Shown here: positions 1 to 4,389 of the stretch, piece by piece
How the letters are laid out: each line of letters begins with the position of its first letter
Numbering within the stretch: the stretch's first letter is position 1
Source: JAYENY01 sp964563465
GTDB lineage: Bacteria > Patescibacteriota > Minisyncoccia > Minisyncoccales > PEYH01
Length of the DNA stretch: 7,034 nt
Direction of reading: 5' to 3'
NCBI GenBank assembly: GCA_964563465.1
Contig: CAZLVZ010000026.1
Span: 1 to 7,034, forward strand
The notes under the pieces: model-generated
The model's database searches: none
Told to the model about the DNA's origin: nothing
The model's input: only the letters and a program-made list of their open reading frames with translations
Translations under genes and position numbers: made by a program

Positions 1-38
1 AAGAAATTTTGAAGTCAGAGCTTGAAAAAGAAATTTAA
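1..38 (+). CDS. possible C-terminal end of an upstream gene (partial)
   Basis: Only one of the three forward frames stays open from the left edge past the first 25 bases. It reads EILKSELEKEI and stops at TAA 36-38. The charged, helix-like sequence is compatible with the tail of a protein, but eleven residues cannot identify a family. The first two bases are an incomplete codon. It could equally be non-coding sequence that is open by chance. If real, it lies 41 bases upstream of the dehydrogenase in the same orientation and could share its transcript. Confidence 0.3.
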   Translation, partial: EILKSELEKEI

Positions 39-79
39 TTTATTTCTTTAATATTTTAAGATTAAATAAACAAAAGTTT

Positions 80-1315
80 ATGGTAACAAAAATATTCGAC
101 AATATTCTTCGCAAATTAGAAGACATTCAAAAAATTGAGAATCTAAGCGATGAAGAAATGAAATTACTCTCTACGCCGAAAAGAATTAGCAAAGATAAAT
201 TAAATATTAATGGTAAAACAGTATCAGCTTGGAGAATTCTTTTTAACGATGCATTGGGCCCAGGAAAGGGAGGCGTCCGCTTTCATCCCAATGTTTCAGA
301 AGACGAAGTAAAGTCCTTATCTTTTTGGATGATGATTAAAAATTCTTTGGCTGGTTTGCCCTATGGAGGAGCCAAGGGCGGTGTTAAGTTTAATCCGAAA
401 GAAGAGAGTAAAAAAAATCTACAAGAGATTAGTAGAGGATTTGTCCATAGTTTTTATAAAGTTTTAGGACAAGATATCGATATTCCAGCACCAGATGTTT
501 ATACCAACTCTCAAACAATGGCTTGGATGCTGGATCAGTACGAGAAAGAAGTTGGTCATCACGAGCCAGGAATGATTACTGGAAAACCCTTGGAATTGCA
601 AGGTTGTTCTTTACGCGGAGATGCTACTGCGCGTGGTGCATTTATTATTATTAAGCAAATAGTTAAAGATTTAGAAATAGATAAGGGGAAAATACTTACA
701 TTTGCTGTTCAAGGATTTGGAAATGCTGGGCAAAATATTTCGCGCATGCTTAACGAGAGTGGTTTTAAGGTTGTGGCAGTAAGCGATAGTAAGGGTGGAG
801 TTTATGATGAGAATGGGTTAGATATTAATGAAATATCCAAAATTAAGGCCCAAGGAAAAGAAGTAAGCACTAACTTTGAAGGCAAGAAGATTTCCAACGA
901 GGATCTTTTAGAATTACCAGTTGACATATTAGTGCTGGCGGCCTTGGAGAATCAAATTACTGAAGAAAATGTTGATAGAGTTCAGTCCAAACATATCGTT
1001 GAGATAGCCAATGGACCAATCAGCTATGACGCGGATAAAATTCTTTTTAATCGAGGAGTTAAAATTATTCCAGATGTTTTGGCCAATTCTGGAGGCGTGG
1101 TGGTTAGTTATTTTGAATGGGCTCAGAATAGAACAGGGAATATTTTAGACAAAAAATACTTAGAAGAACTACTTGAATCCAAAATGCTTTTTTCTTGGAA
1201 ACGAGTATTTAATTCTTTTATAGAGAATAAAGAGAAAATTGACTTTAGAACATTGTCTTACATCATAGCCATTAAGAAAATACTCGCTGCTGAAAAATTA
1301 AGAGGTAACTTATAA
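80..1315 (+). CDS. Glu/Leu/Phe/Val dehydrogenase (glutamate dehydrogenase-like)
   Basis: This 411-residue protein is the normal length for the small hexameric glutamate dehydrogenase family, cytosolic enzymes that reversibly oxidise an amino acid to its 2-oxo acid and ammonium using NAD(P). The N-terminal substrate domain has GPGKGGVRFHP (60-70), MMIKNSLAGLPYGGAKGG (84-101) and DIPAPDV (134-140). Lysines 63, 87 and 99 and Asp139 keep the spacing of the Clostridium symbiosum enzyme's K89, K113, K125 and D165, so the active site looks complete. The Rossmann half begins at about 205 with VQGFGNAGQ (210-218). An acidic residue, Asp236, sits at the end of the second strand, which weakly suggests NAD. 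NSGGVVVSYFEWAQN (336-350) supplies the conserved substrate-side serine, Ser343. The ATG at 80 gives the usual N-terminus but has no Shine-Dalgarno. Glutamate is the likeliest substrate, but leucine or other amino acids cannot be excluded. The flavoprotein gene begins 36 bases downstream with no terminator between them. Confidence 0.93.
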   Translation: MVTKIFDNILRKLEDIQKIENLSDEEMKLLSTPKRISKDKLNINGKTVSAWRILFNDALGPGKGGVRFHPNVSEDEVKSLSFWMMIKNSLAGLPYGGAKGGVKFNPKEESKKNLQEISRGFVHSFYKVLGQDIDIPAPDVYTNSQTMAWMLDQYEKEVGHHEPGMITGKPLELQGCSLRGDATARGAFIIIKQIVKDLEIDKGKILTFAVQGFGNAGQNISRMLNESGFKVVAVSDSKGGVYDENGLDINEISKIKAQGKEVSTNFEGKKISNEDLLELPVDILVLAALENQITEENVDRVQSKHIVEIANGPISYDADKILFNRGVKIIPDVLANSGGVVVSYFEWAQNRTGNILDKKYLEELLESKMLFSWKRVFNSFIENKEKIDFRTLSYIIAIKKILAAEKLRGNL

Positions 1316-1351
1316 TCAAAATCAACAACAAATTCTTAACATTGTTTTTAT

Positions 1352-2287
1352 ATGACAGATATTAAAAACGAATATCCATTAGTAATTATCGGAGCTGGTC
1401 CAGCGGGATTAACTGCTTCCATCTATGCTTCTCGTTACAAAATAGAAAACTTGATTATTGGTCAGGCAGTTGGTGGCTTGGTTTTTGAAGCCCACAAAAT
1501 TTGTAATTTTTCTTCAGAGAAAGAAATAACAGGAAGAGAGCTAACTAAAAAAATGCAGGATCACGCCGAATTATTGAGTGATCCAATTTTAATGGATAAA
1601 GTTGTTCACATAAATAGAGAGGCAAACGGATTTAAAATTTCTACAGAATTCGGTAAAGAGATTTTAGCTAAAACATTGCTTTTAGCCGTTGGAACAGAAC
1701 ATCGTAAACTAAATTTGCCCGATGAGAATAAATTTTTAGGAAAGGGAATTTCTTATTGCGCAACTTGTGATGCAATGTTTTATCAAGATAAAACAGTGGC
1801 AGTGATAGGGGGTTCAGATAGTGCCCACACAGCATCGCTTTATTTATCTGAGATGGCAAAACATGTTTACCAAATTTATAGAAGAAATAAAATGCGCGGA
1901 GAAACGGCTTGGGTTGAACAATTATTGAAGAATAAAAAAATAGAGATTGTTTACAACACGCAAGTTATAGAACTTGAAGGTAAGGATAAGTTAGAGAAAA
2001 TTATTTTAGACAATCCACATAATGGACAAAAGGAAATTATGGTTGATGGATTATTTGTTGAGATTGGCACTATTCCAAGAACAAATTTAGCAAAAAAGTT
2101 AAGCGTGGACCTTAGTGAATCTAAATATATTAAAGTTGAAACAGATCAGAGTACGAATCAAAAGGGAATCTGGGCCGCTGGAGACATTACCACTAACTCA
2201 AATGGACTTAGACAGATTATTACTGCCTCAAGCGAGGGAGCGGTTGCAGCAGAAAGCATTTTTAAATATTTGCAAACATTAAAGTAA
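1352..2287 (+). CDS. thioredoxin reductase-like FAD/NAD(P)-dependent oxidoreductase
   Basis: This 311-residue cytosolic flavoprotein has low-molecular-weight thioredoxin reductase architecture. The FAD-binding start is VIIGAGPAGL (11-20). The redox-active disulfide is CATC (Cys136 and Cys139), inside the NAD(P)H domain as in TrxB. A second dinucleotide fold has VIGGSDSA (151-158), where TrxB usually has GGGNSA. YRRNKMR (176-182) matches the HRRxxxR pattern that binds the NADPH 2'-phosphate, and GIWAAGDIT (272-280) is the C-terminal FAD motif. Members transfer electrons from NAD(P)H through FAD to a thioredoxin or glutaredoxin-like partner. No thioredoxin gene is visible here, so the acceptor is unknown. 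The ATG at 1352 gives a normal N-terminus but has no Shine-Dalgarno in the AT-rich gap before it. It probably shares a transcript with the dehydrogenase and lies just upstream of rubrerythrin, which suggests a role in redox homeostasis or peroxide defence. Confidence 0.92.
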   Translation: MTDIKNEYPLVIIGAGPAGLTASIYASRYKIENLIIGQAVGGLVFEAHKICNFSSEKEITGRELTKKMQDHAELLSDPILMDKVVHINREANGFKISTEFGKEILAKTLLLAVGTEHRKLNLPDENKFLGKGISYCATCDAMFYQDKTVAVIGGSDSAHTASLYLSEMAKHVYQIYRRNKMRGETAWVEQLLKNKKIEIVYNTQVIELEGKDKLEKIILDNPHNGQKEIMVDGLFVEIGTIPRTNLAKKLSVDLSESKYIKVETDQSTNQKGIWAAGDITTNSNGLRQIITASSEGAVAAESIFKYLQTLK

Positions 2288-2308
2288 AATAGTTTTTTTA
2301 TCTATTTT
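2286..2308 (+). terminator. weak hairpin with T-tract after the flavoprotein gene
   Basis: AAAATAG (2286-2292) pairs with CTATTTT (2302-2308) around a nine-base T-rich loop, and two more T residues follow. The stem has only two G-C-type pairs, so it would be a poor terminator and may simply reflect local AT richness. If active, it would partly separate the flavoprotein from rubrerythrin. Confidence 0.25.
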
Positions 2309-2312
2309 TTAA

Positions 2313-2321
2313 TGTTAAAAT
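2313..2321 (+). promoter_or_regulatory. possible extended -10 promoter for rubrerythrin
   Basis: TGTTAAAAT fits an extended -10 element, TGn followed by a TATAAT-like hexamer (TAAAAT, 2316-2321). The -35 position, 17 bases upstream, is only a T-run. Transcription would start near 2328, leaving a leader of about 19 bases before the ATG at 2347. Because the gap is so AT-rich, a chance match is quite possible. Confidence 0.35.
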
Positions 2322-2346
2322 AAAAGAGAATTATTAATTAAAAAAT

Positions 2347-2922
2347 ATGACAAAAACAATCGAAAATTTAATAAAGGCGTTTATTGGCGAGAGTCAAGCA
2401 AGGAATCGCTATAGTTTTTACGCTAAAGTTGCTAAAAAAGAGGGTTTTGAACAGATTGCTGAAATATTTCTGATAACTGCTGAGAATGAAAAAGAACATG
2501 CTAAGAGATTATTTGAGCACATTCAAGAATTAAACGAAGATAAAGTAAAGGAGTTTAAGATTGAGGCAACTGCTCCAACAACATACGGTGACACAGTTCA
2601 AAATCTTAAAGCCGCTATTGCTGGAGAGAACGATGAACACACTCGAATGTATCCAGAATTTGCTAAAATTGCCGAGGAGGAGGGATTACAAGACATAGCC
2701 GACAGATTAAGAGCGATTGCGATTGCAGAGAAGCATCACGAAGAAAGATTCCAAAAGCTTTTAGAAGAAGTGGAAGCGGGAACAGTATTTAAGAAAGAAA
2801 AAGAGGTTTGGTGGGTTTGTAGAGAATGTGGTTATGTTCATTTTGGGATAGAAGCACCGGAAAAGTGTCCTTCTTGTGATCATCCAAGAAGTTTTTATCA
2901 GGTTAAGTGTGAAGAATACTAA
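2347..2922 (+). CDS. rbr: rubrerythrin
   Basis: The 191-residue protein has the classical two-domain rubrerythrin layout. The N-terminal four-helix ferritin-like domain (about 3-145) carries a full di-iron ligand set: Glu15, Glu48 with His51 (ExxH), Glu94, Glu97, and Glu128 with His131 (ExxH). The spacing matches Desulfovibrio vulgaris rubrerythrin. A C-terminal rubredoxin-like domain holds one Fe(Cys)4 site from Cys158, Cys161, Cys174 and Cys177. Rubrerythrins are cytosolic enzymes that reduce hydrogen peroxide to water, with electrons entering through the rubredoxin-like iron. They are typical of anaerobes and microaerophiles. The ATG at 2347 gives the standard N-terminus, again with no Shine-Dalgarno. 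The neighbouring NAD(P)H flavoprotein could feed it electrons directly or through a small carrier, but that link is inferred from position only. All metal ligands are present, so it should be functional. Confidence 0.96.
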   Translation: MTKTIENLIKAFIGESQARNRYSFYAKVAKKEGFEQIAEIFLITAENEKEHAKRLFEHIQELNEDKVKEFKIEATAPTTYGDTVQNLKAAIAGENDEHTRMYPEFAKIAEEEGLQDIADRLRAIAIAEKHHEERFQKLLEEVEAGTVFKKEKEVWWVCRECGYVHFGIEAPEKCPSCDHPRSFYQVKCEEY

Positions 2923-2940
2923 CTTATAGAGTCAAAACAG

Positions 2941-2969
2941 TTGACAAAAATAGAGAATTGGTATATATT
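2941..2969 (+). promoter_or_regulatory. strong sigma70-type promoter for the RRM gene
   Basis: A perfect -35 hexamer, TTGACA (2941-2946), is followed after exactly 17 bases by TATATT (2964-2969), one mismatch from consensus. Transcription should start near 2976, giving a leader of about 62 bases. This is the best promoter in the window. It starts only 19 bases after the rubrerythrin stop, so the RRM gene is probably its own unit and well expressed. Confidence 0.75.
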
Positions 2970-2977
2970 AAAAGATG

Positions 2978-2994
2978 TTTCTTAGTATAAGAAA
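2978..2994 (+). promoter_or_regulatory. perfect hairpin/palindrome in the RRM gene leader
   Basis: TTTCTTA (2978-2984) and TAAGAAA (2988-2994) are perfect inverted copies around a three-base GTA. G-U and A-U pairs could extend the stem to 2975/2997. It lies at or just after the predicted transcription start. In RNA it would be a 5' stabilising stem or a regulatory fold, and as DNA it has the symmetry of an operator. The sequence does not show which, if either, is right. Confidence 0.4.
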
Positions 2995-3027
2995 TGTAGG
3001 TCGAAAAAAATAATCAATCAAAAAGAT

Positions 3028-3032
3028 AAGGA
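3028..3032 (+). promoter_or_regulatory. ribosome binding site of the RRM gene
   Basis: AAGGA lies five bases before the ATG at 3038. It is the only recognisable, well-placed Shine-Dalgarno among the starts in this window and supports the chosen start. Together with the strong promoter it suggests high expression. Confidence 0.65.
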
Positions 3033-3037
3033 AAATA

Positions 3038-3298
3038 ATGAGCAACAAGTTATACGTCGGAGGTCTCCCTTACGAGACAACCGAAGATGCTCTTAAGGAT
3101 TTATTTGCAGAAGCAGGAACAGTAGCTTCTGTAGCTATCATCATAGATAAGATTTCTGGTCGTTCAAAGGGATTTGGCTTCGTTGAGATGTCTTCCGAAG
3201 AGGAAGCTCAAAAAGCTATTGAAACTTTTAACGGAAAAGAATTCGGTGGAAGAACTATCGTAGTAGATGAAGCCAAGCCAATGAAAAAAAGCTTTTAA
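3038..3298 (+). CDS. single-RRM RNA-binding protein
   Basis: The 86-residue protein is almost entirely one RNA recognition motif. RNP2 is LYVGGL (5-10) and RNP1 is KGFGFVEM (44-51), with the aromatic residues Tyr6, Phe46 and Phe48 at the positions that stack on RNA bases. The beta-alpha-beta-beta-alpha-beta pattern runs from residue 4 to about 77. It resembles the small bacterial RRM proteins known from cyanobacteria, some proteobacteria and candidate phyla, but lacks the glycine-rich tail of many cyanobacterial members and ends in a short basic PMKKSF. Cyanobacterial relatives are often cold-induced and bind RNA post-transcriptionally. Whether that applies here is inference. Codon choice looks somewhat less AT-biased than in its neighbours, consistent with high expression. 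Its own promoter, leader hairpin, Shine-Dalgarno and terminator mark it as monocistronic. The target RNA is unknown. Confidence 0.95.
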   Translation: MSNKLYVGGLPYETTEDALKDLFAEAGTVASVAIIIDKISGRSKGFGFVEMSSEEEAQKAIETFNGKEFGGRTIVVDEAKPMKKSF

Positions 3299-3322
3299 AA
3301 TTCTTTCGTAGTGTTAAATTTA

Positions 3323-3355
3323 AAAACAGAAGAGCCATCTCGGCTCTTTTGTTTT
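3323..3355 (+). terminator. Rho-independent terminator after the RRM gene
   Basis: Fourteen bases (3323-3336), ending AAGAGCC, pair with 3342-3355, beginning GGCTCTT, around a five-base ATCTC loop. One G-T wobble interrupts the stem. The outer stem is A-tract against TTTTGTTTT, which supplies the U-rich release segment. The symmetric A and T tracts mean it could work in both directions. It starts 25 bases after the RRM stop codon. Confidence 0.85.
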
Positions 3356-3393
3356 CCTAAAGAGAATTTTAGATAATGTTTTTTCTTAAAATA

Positions 3394-3402
3394 TGTTATA
3401 CT
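3394..3402 (+). promoter_or_regulatory. extended -10 promoter for the membrane-protein pair
   Basis: TGTTATACT is an extended -10 (TG, one base, then TATACT at 3397-3402). The sequence 17 bases upstream (TAATGT) is a poor -35, as is common for extended -10 promoters. Transcription should begin near 3409, about 31 bases before the ATG at 3440. Its position directly after the preceding terminator supports the call. Confidence 0.5.
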
Positions 3403-3439
3403 TTAAGAGTATTCAATTATTTTATATTCAATTAAAAAT

Positions 3440-3838
3440 ATGATCATTGCTTCAAAAATTTTAATTTGGTTTGTACGGGTTATTAGTTTAGTGGCAATAG
3501 CTTTCTTTTTCTTTTTTGCCATTAACGAGGGAGGATTAGAGATTTTTATAAATAGAGGAGAGCTTCGCATAGAAGGAATCCTATTTGCCTTTTTCTTGTT
3601 TTTTGTTGCCATTAGTGTAGCTATGTCTTTTTGGAAAATAAAAATTGGAGCTTTTTTGCTTCTTTTGTCTGGTCTATTATTATCAATTTTTGTTTTCATT
3701 ATTGCTACTCAAAATAATTTATTAGTAGCAATTGTTATGGGAGGACCATTTATTCTTTCTGGACTTTTACTGTATTTGACGACAATTAAGAAAAGGTCGA
3801 GAGCAATTATGAAAATTGATTCAAAACATGAAGAATAA
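3440..3838 (+). CDS. hypothetical four-helix membrane protein
   Basis: I do not recognise this 132-residue protein. It is strongly hydrophobic, with four likely membrane helices at about 7-27, 46-64, 68-89 and 93-114. A short, weakly charged loop between the first two contains NEGGLEIFINRGELRIEG (29-46). The C-terminal tail, KKRSRAIMKIDSKHEE, is charged, and its basic start suggests that it lies in the cytoplasm. I see no cleavable signal peptide, catalytic motif or metal-binding cluster. The ATG at 3440 follows a probable promoter but has no Shine-Dalgarno. Its last 11 bases overlap the start of the next gene, so the two are very likely co-transcribed and translationally coupled. A structural, channel-like or accessory role is possible, but none is shown. 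Confidence 0.75.
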   Translation: MIIASKILIWFVRVISLVAIAFFFFFAINEGGLEIFINRGELRIEGILFAFFLFFVAISVAMSFWKIKIGAFLLLLSGLLLSIFVFIIATQNNLLVAIVMGGPFILSGLLLYLTTIKKRSRAIMKIDSKHEE

Positions 3839-4283
3839 AAAAGTTTCTATAATAGAAAAAAAAGAACACCATCCCTTAATTAGAACAATTTATCTTTATC
3901 TTTTCGCTTTAGTTGGCTTAGCGCTTTTAATCTCTGGTAGTGTGCGGTTCGTTAATATGGGATTGAAGGCCTTTGTTTTTACAAAAGCAGAGCAGGATAT
4001 GAAAATTGATTATATGCGACCTATATATCCGCCAATGTCTGTGGAAAAAATTAAACAAGCCGGAGAAGGAATGGAATTAAGCGAATTGGAACGAATCGAA
4101 ATTAGGAATTGGATAGAAGAATATAGGCAATGGGAGGAGGAAAGAGGAGAAGTAGATTATTTAACAAGCAGGAGGCACAGAGATGCAGCGACAAACACTT
4201 CTATGATTTTAGTTGGTCTTCCATTATATCTTTATCATTGGTTTATCATTCGTCGCGAAACTAAAGATAAGAAAAAAGCATAG
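3828..4283 (+). CDS. hypothetical membrane protein with two helices and an acidic central region
   Basis: This 151-residue protein starts at ATG 3828. An in-frame TTG at 3816 would add four residues but is less likely. The N-terminus is basic, followed by HHPLIR and a hydrophobic helix at about 21-40. A hydrophilic middle (about 52-118) contains a proline-rich patch (RPIYPPM, 64-70) and a very acidic, Trp/Glu-rich helix (about 84-107). The protein ends in a second helix, TSMILVGLPLYLYHWFII (124-141), and a basic tail. By the positive-inside rule both ends are probably cytoplasmic, with the middle segment outside. The sequence loosely recalls small DUF5671-type membrane proteins of candidate phyla. 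That is memory-based and unconfirmed. It overlaps the preceding gene by 11 bases and is followed by a terminator, so the pair forms a compact unit. It is the only gene here that ends in TAG. Confidence 0.75.
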   Translation: MKNKKVSIIEKKEHHPLIRTIYLYLFALVGLALLISGSVRFVNMGLKAFVFTKAEQDMKIDYMRPIYPPMSVEKIKQAGEGMELSELERIEIRNWIEEYRQWEEERGEVDYLTSRRHRDAATNTSMILVGLPLYLYHWFIIRRETKDKKKA

Positions 4284-4322
4284 AAAAGTGGAAGTTAATT
4301 TTGTGGTAATTTTAATTTTCAA

Positions 4323-4351
4323 AAAGCAGCTCGCTTCTGGCGAGTTGTTTT
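4323..4351 (+). terminator. Rho-independent terminator after the membrane-protein pair
   Basis: AAAGCAGCTCGC (4323-4334) pairs with GCGAGTTGTTTT (4340-4351) around a five-base TTCTG loop, with two G-T wobbles. The GC core and T-rich 3' side (TTGTTTTGTTT) are typical. It starts 39 bases after the TAG stop and separates the pair from the ATPase gene. Confidence 0.82.
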
Positions 4352-4353
4352 GT

Positions 4354-4382
4354 TTGAGATAATGTTTTTTTTAAGTTAAAAT
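4354..4382 (+). promoter_or_regulatory. promoter of the ATPase gene, predicting a leaderless transcript
   Basis: TTGAGA (4354-4359) and TAAAAT (4377-4382) are separated by exactly 17 bases, each one mismatch from consensus. Only seven bases separate the -10 from the ATG at 4390, so transcription should begin on or beside the start codon. No Shine-Dalgarno is present, which agrees with leaderless translation. Confidence 0.6.
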
Positions 4383-4389
4383 AAATAGA

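Noticed and set aside
3403..3699. Antisense open frame of 98 codons
   Set aside because: It mirrors the hydrophobic membrane gene on the + strand and has a low-complexity basic composition, no family resemblance and no promoter.
3816..3827. TTG start that would extend the second membrane protein by four residues
   Set aside because: The ATG at 3828 is a better start, gives a natural basic N-terminus, and still overlaps the upstream gene. TTG has no Shine-Dalgarno.
3809..4010. 13-base repeat ATGAAAATTGATT at 3809 and 3998
   Set aside because: Both copies are coding (MKID) in AT-rich sequence with no flanking similarity, so this is probably chance.
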